Below, in pieces: positions 51,049 to 59,992 of a stretch of DNA of 64,000 nt (the stretch's first letter is position 1; the number at the start of each line of letters is the position of its first letter). The DNA comes from Ga0077555 sp963746315. Its GTDB lineage: Bacteria > Pseudomonadota > Alphaproteobacteria > Rhizobiales > Hyphomicrobiaceae. A model generated the notes under the pieces. That model made no database searches. It was given only the letters and a program-made list of their open reading frames with translations, and was not told the origin of the DNA. A program made the position numbers and the translations under genes. The stretch covers positions 483,947-547,946 of the forward strand of contig CAVVAR010000010.1 of assembly GCA_963746315.1 (NCBI GenBank), written 5' to 3'.

Positions 51049-52101
51049 TCACAGCATGATGAGGTGCGACGGGTCGACGACCAACCCGACTTCGGCTCCC
51101 GCGACAAGGTCATGTCGATTGCTCCCATCGACAACCAGCGCTAGCCCGCTTTCGGCATGTCGCAGGTAGATACGTTGGGTGGCACCCAGGAAATGGACGC
51201 GCTCCACTGCTAGGGTGAGGCCACCCTGGCCGGCGGGCACGATCTCGGCACTTTCCGGACGGAACCGGACCGAGGCGTTCGCGATGTCGGCGGCTCGGAC
51301 CGGAAGGTGTCCCGCGGGGCAGGCCAGCATTCCGTCGGCGATGCGTCCGTCGATCCGGTTCATACTGCCGATGAAGCCGGCGACGAACGCGTTCGCCGGT
51401 TCGAAGTAGATCTGGCGCGGCGATCCGCTCTGCGCGATGCCGCCCTTCTCCATGACGATCACACGATCGCCCAGCACCATGGCCTCGGCCTGATCGTGCG
51501 TCACATAGATCGTCGTGATGCGCAGCGAGCGAAGCAGACCGTCGATCTCTGTCCTGAGCTCGTCGCGCAGTGCAGCGTCGAGCGCCGTCAACGGCTCGTC
51601 GAGAAGAAGCACGCCGGGCTTGACCGCCAGCGCCCGCGCCAGTGCGACGCGCTGGCGTTGTCCGCCGGAAAGCTGGTCGACGCGGCGATGGGCCAAGTCG
51701 CCGAGGCGCATCATGGCAAGCACGCGCGCCGCTTCCCTGTCGCGCTCTGCGCGCGCGATGCCGCGCACCCGCAGTCCGTAGCCGACGTTGTCGAGCACGC
51801 TCATGTTGGGAAACAGGGCATACGACTGGAACACCATGCCCACGTTCCGCTTTTCGATCGGCAGTCCCGTGACGTCACGGCCATCGAACACGACGCGTCC
51901 GCCCCGGTCCGCCTGCTCGAGGCCGGCGATGATCCGCAACAACGTGGTCTTTCCGCAGCCCGAGGGCCCCAGGATCGCGAGCTGCTCGCCTGCACCGATC
52001 TCGATCGAGACCGGCCTGAGGGCCCGGGTGCCATCGGCGAACGTCTTGCCGACGCTCTCGACCGCGATCGTGATGCCGGCGGTGGCGAAGTCACTGGTCA
52101 T
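51049..52101 (-). CDS. ABC transporter ATPase (AfuC/PotA/PhnT type)
   Basis: A 350-residue ABC ATPase. Walker A GPSGCGKT, Q-loop VFQSYALFPNMSV, signature LSGGQRQRVALARAL, Walker B LLLDEPLTALDAALR, switch VTHDQAEAMVLGDRV, and a C-terminal TOBE-type domain (about residues 245-345) with an RPE-like segment (RFRPESAEIV). The family includes importers of iron, polyamines, thiamine and 2-aminoethylphosphonate. The ATG at 52101 overlaps the permease stop by four bases. Fourth of the operon's transport genes after binding protein and two permeases. Confidence 0.88.
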   Translation of the reverse strand: MTSDFATAGITIAVESVGKTFADGTRALRPVSIEIGAGEQLAILGPSGCGKTTLLRIIAGLEQADRGGRVVFDGRDVTGLPIEKRNVGMVFQSYALFPNMSVLDNVGYGLRVRGIARAERDREAARVLAMMRLGDLAHRRVDQLSGGQRQRVALARALAVKPGVLLLDEPLTALDAALRDELRTEIDGLLRSLRITTIYVTHDQAEAMVLGDRVIVMEKGGIAQSGSPRQIYFEPANAFVAGFIGSMNRIDGRIADGMLACPAGHLPVRAADIANASVRFRPESAEIVPAGQGGLTLAVERVHFLGATQRIYLRHAESGLALVVDGSNRHDLVAGAEVGLVVDPSHLIML

Positions 52102-52931
52102 AACGCGGCTTTCTTTCCGGCGGTGGTGGCAGGCGCGGATGTGCCGAGCAGGGAGGCGAACAGCTGCAGGCCGACCAGCAATGGAATGATCATCACGAAG
52201 AACACGAGCGTGTAGGCGCTGGCGACCTCGAGCCGCATGGATGCGTAGCTGTCGGCGAGGCCGACAGGGAGGGTCTTGGTCAGCGGCGTATGCAGCATCC
52301 AGGTGAGGTTGAACTCGCCGACCGACAGGGTGACGACCATCAGCGAGCCGGCCAGAACGCCCGGTGCGATGTTGGGCAGGATGACGTGCACGAAGCGCTG
52401 CAGCGGGCCGGCGCCGAGGCTCGCGGCGCCCTCCTCGAGCGTGCGGGCGTCGATCGCCGCCAGCACCGCCATCACGGCGCGGATCATGAACGGCAATGTG
52501 TAGAGCACGTGGCCGACTAGAATGAAGGCCCAGCTCTTGCGGAAATCGCCGGCGGAGCCGTAGCTGATGAGCAACGCCAGCGCGATGGCGAGGCCCGGAA
52601 TGGCGAGCGGTAGCGTCACGATTTCCTCGATCGCACGCGATAGCCGCGATGGATGACGGTTGAGCACGTAGGCGGCCGGGACGCCGATCAGCAGTGTCGC
52701 GACGAGCGTCGCCAGCGCGATCTTCAATGATAGCAGGACGGTATCGGCATAGAGCGCCCATACCTCGGCCACCCATTGCAAAGTCACGCCGCTGCGCACG
52801 ATGCCCTGGAAATAGTTCACCGTGATGCCGGCCATGAGCGACAGGATCATCGGCACGACGAGGAAGGCCGTGACGAGAACAGTCGCGACGATCTGGATCG
52901 AGCGCAGGATGGCGGATTGCATGGTTGTCAC
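52098..52931 (-). CDS. ABC transporter permease (PotC/PhnV-like)
   Basis: A 277-residue permease with six helices, the first RSIQIVATVLVTAFLVVPMI. The EAA loop is TLEEGAASLGAGPLQRFVHVILPN. The GTG at 52931 (MTTMQSAILR) overlaps the partner permease stop by four bases; an ATG nine bases later is also possible. It pairs with the product of 52928-53746 to make the channel of the LacI-controlled importer. Confidence 0.88.
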   Translation of the reverse strand: MTTMQSAILRSIQIVATVLVTAFLVVPMILSLMAGITVNYFQGIVRSGVTLQWVAEVWALYADTVLLSLKIALATLVATLLIGVPAAYVLNRHPSRLSRAIEEIVTLPLAIPGLAIALALLISYGSAGDFRKSWAFILVGHVLYTLPFMIRAVMAVLAAIDARTLEEGAASLGAGPLQRFVHVILPNIAPGVLAGSLMVVTLSVGEFNLTWMLHTPLTKTLPVGLADSYASMRLEVASAYTLVFFVMIIPLLVGLQLFASLLGTSAPATTAGKKAAL

Positions 52932-53746
52932 CCCGCTGCCGCCACTGACGAGCCCGACGCCTGCCGTGCGACGGCGAGCGCCAGCCAGGTGATCAGACCG
53001 AGCAGGATCGAGAGCGCTGCCGACATCGCGATGTTCGCGTTCAACGTAAACTCCGTGTAGATCACCATCGGCAGCACGTCGATGTTCGTCGCAAGCGTGA
53101 AGGCTGTTCCGAAGGCCCCCATGGCGGTGGCGAAGGCGAGTGCTCCGGACGCGAGAAGCGCGGGCGCGAGGCCCGGAATGACGACGTCGGCCAACACGCG
53201 CCAGGGGCCCGCCCCCAGCGAGCGCGCGGCTTCCTCCAACGCCGGATCGAGCTTTTCCGCGGCCGCGACGATGGTCAGCAGCACGCGCGGAATCGAGAAG
53301 TAGAGGTAGCCGACCAGCAGCCCCGCCATCGAGTAGGCGAAAACCAGCTTCTCTCCGGTCGCGAGCCGCGTGACTTCGCCGACAAGGCCCTGCCGGCCAG
53401 CCAACAGGATTACCAGGAAGCCCACGACGACGCCCGGAAACGCGAGCGGAAAAGTCAAGATGGCCAACAGCACGGCGCGTCCGGGGAAGCGAGAGCGCGC
53501 CAGCAGAAGGCCGACCAGGGTCGAGAGGACCAGCGTGATCACGGTCGTCAGCAGGGCGACGACCAGGGTTGCGACGAGACTGGAGAGATAGCGCGGCGTC
53601 GCGATGATCTCGGCGTAGGTGATGCCGCCGCCGCGCGAGGCGAAGCTGCGCACGAACAGCTCACTCATCGGCAACAGAAAGAACGCCGCCACGAAAATCA
53701 CCAGCGGCAGAATGAGCAAAGCTGAAAAGCGGTTTGCTGGCGTCAT
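52928..53746 (-). CDS. ABC transporter permease (PotB/PhnU-like)
   Basis: A 272-residue permease starting MTPANRFSALLILPLVIFVA. The EAA loop is ALEEAARSLGAGPWRVLADVVIPG. The frame is open far upstream through the binding-protein gene because that gene has lost its stop in this frame; the real start at 53746 is chosen from the normal family N-terminus. It forms a heterodimer with the other permease and overlaps it by four bases. Confidence 0.87.
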   Translation of the reverse strand: MTPANRFSALLILPLVIFVAAFFLLPMSELFVRSFASRGGGITYAEIIATPRYLSSLVATLVVALLTTVITLVLSTLVGLLLARSRFPGRAVLLAILTFPLAFPGVVVGFLVILLAGRQGLVGEVTRLATGEKLVFAYSMAGLLVGYLYFSIPRVLLTIVAAAEKLDPALEEAARSLGAGPWRVLADVVIPGLAPALLASGALAFATAMGAFGTAFTLATNIDVLPMVIYTEFTLNANIAMSAALSILLGLITWLALAVARQASGSSVAAAG

Positions 53747-53823
53747 CTGGCACTCTTCGAAGCGGCCGGCATGGAGTGGAGCACGGCGGCGAGTGCCGCC
53801 ATGCTCCGTCGATGGATCCGCCG

Positions 53824-54832
53824 TCAGCGGACTTCTGCCAGGTAGCGGTCGGAGAACGCACTTCTGCACCTTCTCCATCTCCGCATAGTCGAGCGGCGTG
53901 GCGCGCGCATACTCGCTATCGGGCAGGAAGCGCTTTGCCACCTCGTCCGGCAGCTTCACGGGGCGCGCCGGCTTGAGGTAGGCGTTGGTCCACAGCGCCT
54001 GGCCCTTGTCCGACAGGATGAAGTCCAGCATCTTCTTGGCGTTATCGGCTTTCGGAGCGCCCTTCACGAGGCTCATCACGTAGGGCACGACGACCGAGCC
54101 TTCACAGGGAATGACGAACTCGAACTTGCCTTTCTCCGTGTACTTGGCGCGATAGGCGTTGAAGTCGTAGTCGAACAGGATCGGGATCTCGCCCGACACG
54201 ACGCGGGCGTAGGACGTCTGCTTCGCGACGATCGGCTTGTTCTTCAAGAGGTCCTTGAAATAGCCGATGGCCTTGTCGAAGTTCTTCAGGTCGCCGCCGA
54301 GTGCGCGGTTGACGGCGACAGCGCCGACGTAGCCGACGAACGCGGAAGACGGATCGAGGTAGCCGACGAGGCCGCTGTACTCCGGCTTGGTCAGATCTTT
54401 CCAGCACTTCGGCACCGGCTTGCCGCCGAGCGCGTCGACGTTGACGAACAGGCCGAGCGTTCCGGAGTGGATCGTGAACCAATGCCCTTCCGCGTCCTTC
54501 AAGCCCGCGGGGATTTCGTCGAAACCCTTCGGCTTGTAGGCCTGGGTCACGCCCTCGGCCTTCGCCTTGATGCCGAACGTGACGCCGTAGTAGGCGACGT
54601 CGGCTACGGGATTGGCCTTCTCGGCGATCAGCTGCGACAGCGTCTGACCGGAATTCTTGTTGTCGTGCGGAACGGTAAGGCCGATCTCGGCCTTGATCGC
54701 CTTCAGCACCGAGGCCCAGTCCGCCCACTGCGGCGGGCAGTTGTAGCAGATGGCGTCCGCTGCGAGCGCCGGCATCGCGCCACCTACCATGACGACCGCG
54801 CCGAGCGCGGCAGCACGCATTATCTTGAACAT
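53824..54832 (-). pseudogene. Solute-binding protein (iron/aminoethylphosphonate type), C-terminal frameshift
   Basis: A periplasmic binding protein of about 335 residues with a Sec signal (MRAAALGAVVMVGGAMPALA) and the family features SQLIAEKANPVADVAYYGVT, FTIHSGTLGLFVNVDAL and DYDFNAYRAKY. At 53860 one extra A (extra T on the coding strand) shifts the frame within the last 12 codons: cagaagtgcgttctcc would read QKAFSDRYLAEVR then TGA (53824-53826) if repaired. In the shifted frame the stop is lost and the open frame runs into the permease. The lesion removes only the tail, so it may be a sequencing error; if real, a binding protein fused to the permease would result. The gene is 14 bases downstream of lacI-type regulator. 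Confidence 0.82.
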
Positions 54833-54846
54833 CACTGGCTCCTTGA

Positions 54847-55929
54847 TCAGCGTTGAGACGTGCGCCGGCGGCGCTCGCGACGGCCGGCATTTCCACCCGG
54901 GGCAGGGGCGAGCGTCCCGCCCGGACGAAACTCGTAGGGCAACAGCTCGATCACGTTCGTAGCGTCGGCCGTGCCTGAAATCGTATCGAGAAGCCGCTGC
55001 ATCGCGCGCTGTCCCATCTCCACGGTCGGGGTATCGACCGTGGCCAGTCCAGGGCGGAGCATCCGACCGATGGCGATGCCGTCGAACCCGGCCACCGAGA
55101 TATCCTCGGGAACCGACACGCCGAGGGCGCGCAGGGCGGCGATCACCGAGATCGCCAGAAGGTCGTTCGAGCAGAGGAGCGCGGTGGGCTTGCCGAGCCG
55201 CGGCAGCGATTGGCCGATGACGGTCGCGTGGTCCTCGATGCTGTCGAGATAATCGAGCTCGAGCAGTCGCGGCGCCGCCAGCCCCGCCCCTTCGAGGGCG
55301 GCTGCACATCCTTCGAAGCGCATCCGCGAGCGGTCGGTCGTCCCGAACCGACCGCCGAGATAGGCGATGCGGGTGTGGCCGAGGCCAATCAGATAGCGCG
55401 TGAGCTCGGCGGTTGCCGCGAAATTGTCGACGGTGACGGCCGGCCGCTTCGGCGTCCTGGGCTGATTATACAGCAGGACATAGGGCAATCCGACCTGCTC
55501 CAGCCGGTCGAGCGCGGCGCTCATCGAGGCATCGGCGACCGTGAGGGCGATGCCGTCGACGCGCTGACTGAGGAGCGCTTCGATGATCTCGAGCTCGCGC
55601 GCGGGGTCGTAGGCGGTACTGGACAGCAGCAGGTGCCGGCCGGCACCGCGTGCGACAGCTTCCATCCCGGTCACCGAGGCCGCGAAGACGGGGTTGGTAA
55701 AGCTCGGCACGACGACGCCGATGGCGCGTGACGATTGCCGCCTCAGCGACTGTCCCAGACTATTCGGCCGGAAGCCGAGTTCGGCGACGGCCGCCTCCAC
55801 GCGCGCGATCGTCGGCGCGCTGGCAGAGCCCGACCGGTTGATCACCCGCGAGACAGTCGAAAGCGAGCATCCGGCCCGTTCCGCCACCTCCCTGATGCTC
55901 GTGCGCCCGATCCTGTCGTCGGCGGCCAT
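54847..55929 (-). CDS. LacI-family transcriptional regulator
   Basis: A 360-residue LacI/GalR regulator. The helix-turn-helix and hinge (residues 9-58) read TSIREVAERAGCSLSTVSRV; the periplasmic-binding-protein-like core (about 63-335) binds an effector of unknown identity. It is the first gene of the minus-strand operon and its start lies ten bases inside the 20-base perfect palindrome (55940-55959), the expected LacI-type operator, so autoregulation and control of the importer are likely. The binding-protein start is 14 bases after its stop. Confidence 0.9.
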   Translation of the reverse strand: MAADDRIGRTSIREVAERAGCSLSTVSRVINRSGSASAPTIARVEAAVAELGFRPNSLGQSLRRQSSRAIGVVVPSFTNPVFAASVTGMEAVARGAGRHLLLSSTAYDPARELEIIEALLSQRVDGIALTVADASMSAALDRLEQVGLPYVLLYNQPRTPKRPAVTVDNFAATAELTRYLIGLGHTRIAYLGGRFGTTDRSRMRFEGCAAALEGAGLAAPRLLELDYLDSIEDHATVIGQSLPRLGKPTALLCSNDLLAISVIAALRALGVSVPEDISVAGFDGIAIGRMLRPGLATVDTPTVEMGQRAMQRLLDTISGTADATNVIELLPYEFRPGGTLAPAPGGNAGRRERRRRTSQR

Positions 55930-56226
55930 GTGCGTGTTGTCCTGGAAACGTTTCCAGGAGTGTCTAGCGCTGATGGATGAAGCCCCAATGACAGTCCATT
56001 CGGATCGGAGCCGGCCTTTCGAATGTCCACTCCGTAGGCCGCTGCCATGCGTCGCGTCTCATCCAGCACGGCCGCGTTTGCGAACGACGTCGCGCTGCCG
56101 GCTGACGCGAAGCTCTCAAAATGCCGTATGGCAGGCAAAGATCGCTCAGTATTCAAGCACGCGATTTTGGCGGCTGCGCGCTAAGTTGCCGATCGAGGGC
56201 AACTTTGAAGGCGGCAAGAGCGATAC
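55930..56226. promoter_or_regulatory. Divergent promoter region of lacI operon and second Dpp ATPase pair
   Basis: A 297-base spacer. It holds the LacI-type operator next to the minus-strand start; the remaining bases towards 56226 contain the promoter of the plus-strand ATPase genes. No other palindrome was noticed. Confidence 0.55.
55940..55959. promoter_or_regulatory. LacI-type operator, perfect 20-base palindrome
   Basis: tcctggaaacgtttccagga is identical to its own reverse complement and is centred on CG, with the GAAACGTTTC core typical of LacI/GalR-family operators. It ends ten bases before the LacI start codon, so bound regulator would cover the promoter or start of the operon. Confidence 0.85.
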
Positions 56227-57255
56227 ATGGATGCAGCTTGGTCGAACGATGTTGGCGGTCCATCGCAGCCCCTTCTGATCGTCAACAATCTCAGGAAGTA
56301 CTTCGCGAGCAAGCGCGCGATCCTGAGCCGCACGCCGCCACCGCCAGTCAGAGCCGTCGATGGTATCTCGTTCACGCTGCCAAAGGGAGCAACGCTCGGC
56401 GTGGTCGGTGAATCCGGTTGCGGCAAGTCCACCGTGGCCCGACTGCTGATCCGCCTGATCGAGCCCGACGACGGCGAGGTCATCTATGATGGTCAACTCG
56501 TCGGCGGCCCTCGCGGCATCTCCGTGCGCGAGCTGCGCAGCCGCGTGCAGATGGTCTTCCAGGACAGCTACTCTTCGCTCAATCCGCGCCTTCCCATTGA
56601 GGAATCGATCGCCTTCGGCCCCATGGCCGACGGCGTTCCCGCAAGGGAGGCCAACGACCGTGCCATAGAGATTCTCGGACAGGTCGGCCTCGATCCGCGG
56701 ATGTTCGTGCACCGCTATCCACACGAGCTGTCCGGCGGCCAGCGCCAGCGGGTCAACATTGCGCGCGCCCTGGCGCTGCATCCGCGACTGCTGATCCTCG
56801 ACGAGGCCGTCTCCGCACTCGACAAGTCGGTCGAGGCGCAGGTGCTGAACCTGCTCACGGATCTCAAGGACCGGTACGGGCTCACGTACCTGTTCATCAG
56901 CCACGACCTCAACGTTGTGCGCTACATCAGCGACCACGTGATGGTCATGTATCTCGGCCAGATCGTCGAGATCGGGCCGGTGGCGCAGATCTACGACGCT
57001 CCGGCGCATCCCTACACCCAGGCACTGCTGCGGTCGCAGCCGACAATGAACCCCCATCAGCGCAACACCGAGGCGCCGATCACGGGAGACCCACCAAACC
57101 CGATCGCACCGCCACCCGGCTGCCGCTTCCACACGCGTTGCCCGATCGCCGCGCCCATCTGCAGTCGCGAGCAGCCGGTGCTTCGTCTCATCGGCAACGA
57201 CGGGCGGCTCACGGCTTGTCATCTGGCGGCCGACGCGCCGACAGCGCTGGCCTAG
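56227..57255 (+). CDS. Dipeptide-type ABC transporter ATPase (DppF type), second amidase locus
   Basis: A 342-residue ABC ATPase. Walker A GESGCGKS, Q-loop VFQDSYSSLNPRLP, signature LSGGQRQRVNIARAL and Walker B ILDEAVSALDKSVEAQ. The AV and KSVE variant in Walker B is shared only with the ATPase at 9273-10379, so the two amidase loci are homologous. The C-terminus has the CRFHTRCPIAAPIC oligopeptide-transporter segment. It is followed 18 bases later by the DppD-like gene and is convergent with the amidase gene. Start MDAAWSNDVGG at 56227. Confidence 0.9.
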   Translation: MDAAWSNDVGGPSQPLLIVNNLRKYFASKRAILSRTPPPPVRAVDGISFTLPKGATLGVVGESGCGKSTVARLLIRLIEPDDGEVIYDGQLVGGPRGISVRELRSRVQMVFQDSYSSLNPRLPIEESIAFGPMADGVPAREANDRAIEILGQVGLDPRMFVHRYPHELSGGQRQRVNIARALALHPRLLILDEAVSALDKSVEAQVLNLLTDLKDRYGLTYLFISHDLNVVRYISDHVMVMYLGQIVEIGPVAQIYDAPAHPYTQALLRSQPTMNPHQRNTEAPITGDPPNPIAPPPGCRFHTRCPIAAPICSREQPVLRLIGNDGRLTACHLAADAPTALA

Positions 57256-57273
57256 GAGGGCAATATACTGGCT

Positions 57274-58293
57274 ATGTCCCAAGACGCACCAGAGGCGAAG
57301 GCGCAGGCAGACGAGTTGCCGGTGCTGCAAGTGCGGGATCTTCACGTCCGCTTCGTATCGCGCGAGCGCACGGTGCACGCGGTCAACGGCGTGTCATTCG
57401 ATCTCGCGCGCGGCGAGCTATTGGGCATTCTCGGCGAGTCAGGCTCGGGAAAGAGCGTCACTCTACGCTCGATCCAGAAGCTCTTGCCGCCGCACCGCAC
57501 CGTTCTCAGCGGCGAGATCCTGCTCGACGGCGTCGACCTCCTGCAGCTGCCGCCGGCACAGATCCGCAAGGTGCGCGGCGCAAAGGTGGCCATGATCTTC
57601 CAGGAGCCTGCGACGGCGTTCGATCCGGTTTATACGGTCGGCGAGCAGATCTGCGAGACCATCGTGCATCACGAGGGCGTCTCGCAGGCGGTCGCCCGCG
57701 CCCGTGCGCTCGAGCTGCTCGAGCTGGTGCGCATTCCCTCGGCCCGGCAGCGGCTGGACAACTATCCGCACGAAATGTCCGGCGGCATGCGCCAGCGCGC
57801 CATGATTGCGCTCGCGCTGGCGTGCCGGCCACAGGTGCTGCTCGCGGACGAGCCGACGACGGCGCTCGATGCCACGGTGCAGATCCAAGTTTTGCTGCTG
57901 CTTGCCCAGCTGCAGAGGGATCTCGGCCTCAGCATTATTTTCGTCACGCACGACATCGGCGTCGCGATCGAGGTGTCGTCGCGGCTTGCGGTCATGTATG
58001 GCGGCCAAATCGTGGAGACGGGGCCGCTGGCGCAGATCGTCGAGAGTCCGCAGCATCCCTATACACAGGGACTTCTCGCCTCCACCATCCACAGCGCGTC
58101 GCGTGGGCGCCGCCTCGAGCCGATTGCCGGGTCGCCGCCCAATCTCTCAGCGGCGCCGTCGCGCTGTACGTTTGCACCGAGGTGTCGCATTGCCATCCCG
58201 GCATGCCAGGACGGCGTACCCCCACTGGAGGCGTCGGGACAGGCTCGCTTCGTCCGCTGCATTCGTGCACTTGACGGAACCACGACGCGCTGA
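57274..58293 (+). CDS. Dipeptide-type ABC transporter ATPase (DppD type), second amidase locus
   Basis: A 339-residue ABC ATPase. Walker A GESGSGKS, Q-loop IFQEPATAFDPV, signature MSGGMRQRAMIALAL and Walker B VLLADEPTTALDATVQIQ; C-terminal CTFAPRCRIAIPAC. It is paralogous to 8276-9265 (same VQI-Q form after Walker B). It stops 73 bases before the convergent amidase stop. With the DppF-like protein it energises the permeases at 59993-61895, although those are on the other strand. Confidence 0.9.
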   Translation: MSQDAPEAKAQADELPVLQVRDLHVRFVSRERTVHAVNGVSFDLARGELLGILGESGSGKSVTLRSIQKLLPPHRTVLSGEILLDGVDLLQLPPAQIRKVRGAKVAMIFQEPATAFDPVYTVGEQICETIVHHEGVSQAVARARALELLELVRIPSARQRLDNYPHEMSGGMRQRAMIALALACRPQVLLADEPTTALDATVQIQVLLLLAQLQRDLGLSIIFVTHDIGVAIEVSSRLAVMYGGQIVETGPLAQIVESPQHPYTQGLLASTIHSASRGRRLEPIAGSPPNLSAAPSRCTFAPRCRIAIPACQDGVPPLEASGQARFVRCIRALDGTTTR

Positions 58294-58366
58294 CGACCGC
58301 GGCTCAAGCCAGGGAAAATCGCGCGGCGCCTGCGGGGAGGGCACGCCGCGCGACCTCCCCCTGCGA

Positions 58367-59770
58367 TCAGGGGATGGGACGCCGATCCAGGGGACCGCGT
58401 TCGGCCTCGAAGGCGTGGCCGACCTGCATGACGACAGCGTCCTCGAACGGTCTCCCGGCGAGTTGCACGCCGACCGGCAAGCCGCTCTCCGAAAAGCCGG
58501 CGCAGACCGTCAAAGCCGGCATGCCCGTTACATTGAACGGCATGGTCAGATAGGGCTTCCTGAAAAACGGGAATGGATGCTGCGATCGGCTGAAAGGCTC
58601 CGCAACGCCGTACTGGTTCGCGGTCAGGATGACATCGACGCCGCTTTTCTCCATGACGGCGGCCAACTGATCGGTGAGTTGCCGCCGCAGGCGCATGGCA
58701 TCCATGTAGTCGGCCGCACTGATGAATGCGCCCAACCGTACGCGCTGTCGGAAGAACAGGCCGTAGATCTCTGGAGTGCTCTGCAGCGCCGCGCGGTGAA
58801 TGCTGTAGGCCTCGGAGAGGATGATCAGACGGCCGCAGGCGTGAAACAGCGAGATATCGGGCAGCTCGACGTCGCGCACCTCGGCGCCGGCCCTGCGGAG
58901 CGTTGCAGCGACGCGATCGACGGCTGCACACACCTCATCGTCGGCGCCGTCCGAGCCTGCATACCAAGAGCGGGCGACACCGATCCTGAGGCCGGTCACA
59001 GGCTTGACGGCCTCGCTCGCGTAGTCGGGAATCGCAGTCTCGACGGAGGCCGGATCGCGCGGATCGTAGCCAGCCAGCGCCTGCATCATCAGCGCACAAT
59101 CGAGAACGGTGCGCGTCATCGGGCCGGCGTGGTCGAGCGTCCAGCTCAACGGAAAGATGCCACGGCGGCTGAGCAGGCCGTACGTCGGCTTCAAGCCGAC
59201 GATGCCGCAAAGACCTGCTGGGCCGCGGATCGATCCGCCCGTGTCGGAGCCCATGGCCGCGGTGCAGAGGCCGGCGGCGACTGCCGCACCGGAGCCACTC
59301 GACGACCCGCCCGGCACGTGCTCCAGGCTCCACGGGTTGCGCGCGGGCGGCCATGGCAGATCGAAGGACGGGCCGCCATTGGCAAACTCGTGAGTGGCCA
59401 GCTTGGCGATGGTGATGCCGCCGGCTTGCCGGATGCGCGACACCGTCGCCGCGTCCTCCACCGGCACATGGCTCTCGAGGCGGCGGGAATGGCCCGTGCT
59501 CAGAATGCCGGCGGTCTCGTAGATATCCTTGTAGCCGACAGGTATGCCGTGCAGCGGGCCACGCCAGCGCCCGGCTTCGATCTCGGCATCGGCGAAACGC
59601 GCGGCCTCGAGAGCCGCCGCCGCAGGCGTCGTTATGACGGCATGCAAGCTGGGATTCGTCGCCTCGATCCGCGCTAGAGCGGCAACGACAAGATCGATAC
59701 TCCGCAACTTGCCGGCTTTCAGCTTTGCGGAAGCCTCGGCGATCGAGAGATAGGGATCGGGAGCCGTCAT
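58367..59770 (-). CDS. Amidase-signature hydrolase, second amidase-transporter locus
   Basis: A 467-residue amidase-signature enzyme. Triad: Lys81 (GYKDI), cis-Ser156 (PGGSSSGS) and Ser180 (GSDTGGSIRGPA), 24 apart. It is a paralogue of the amidase at 14271-15728, with a matching NPWSLEHVPGGSSSGS stretch and the same PPARNPWS lead-in. The ATG at 59770 overlaps the stop of the small AtzG-like gene by four bases (the ATG of the amidase lies inside the small gene's last codons); the frame is open to 59869. It is the last gene of the minus-strand set binding protein, DppB, DppC, small protein, amidase. Confidence 0.9.
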   Translation of the reverse strand: MTAPDPYLSIAEASAKLKAGKLRSIDLVVAALARIEATNPSLHAVITTPAAAALEAARFADAEIEAGRWRGPLHGIPVGYKDIYETAGILSTGHSRRLESHVPVEDAATVSRIRQAGGITIAKLATHEFANGGPSFDLPWPPARNPWSLEHVPGGSSSGSGAAVAAGLCTAAMGSDTGGSIRGPAGLCGIVGLKPTYGLLSRRGIFPLSWTLDHAGPMTRTVLDCALMMQALAGYDPRDPASVETAIPDYASEAVKPVTGLRIGVARSWYAGSDGADDEVCAAVDRVAATLRRAGAEVRDVELPDISLFHACGRLIILSEAYSIHRAALQSTPEIYGLFFRQRVRLGAFISAADYMDAMRLRRQLTDQLAAVMEKSGVDVILTANQYGVAEPFSRSQHPFPFFRKPYLTMPFNVTGMPALTVCAGFSESGLPVGVQLAGRPFEDAVVMQVGHAFEAERGPLDRRPIP

Positions 59771-59985
59771 CGCACCACCCTGCCGCCAGTTGCGACCGCG
59801 ATCATGGCGGGCTCGGAGGTCAGGGGCATAGCACGCGGCAACACTGCGAGGAGGGCCTGAAGGCTGCAATAGCCCTCGAACAGTGCGTCGCGCTCGTCCG
59901 GCGCGACAACCAGGCCGGCCCTTGCGATCTCCGCATCGAAGGCCGCGCGCACGCGTGCCGTCTCTTCCGCCGTCGTCTCGCTCAT
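59767..59985 (-). CDS. Small AtzG/GatC-like protein, second amidase locus
   Basis: A 72-residue protein between the DppC-like gene and the amidase, overlapping the amidase start by four bases. It has an N-terminal helix (TAEETARVRAAFDAEIARAG) ending in GLVVAP, a second helix (about residues 30-50) with ALFEGYCSLQALLAVLPR, and a C-terminal LTSEPAMIAVATGG tail. The GL turn, helix and EPA motif match the small proteins at 14045-14254 and 17515-17718. It is presumably the amidase partner by analogy with GatC and AtzG, and its coupling by overlap supports a stoichiometric complex. Function not shown. Confidence 0.75.
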   Translation of the reverse strand: MSETTAEETARVRAAFDAEIARAGLVVAPDERDALFEGYCSLQALLAVLPRAMPLTSEPAMIAVATGGRVVR

Positions 59986-59992
59986 CTCGCCC

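Noticed and set aside
52928..55309. A 793-residue binding protein-permease fusion
   Set aside because: Arises only because of the one-base insertion at 53860; the normal stop and start are visible in the repaired frame, and the frame also extends upstream into the LacI gene without sense.
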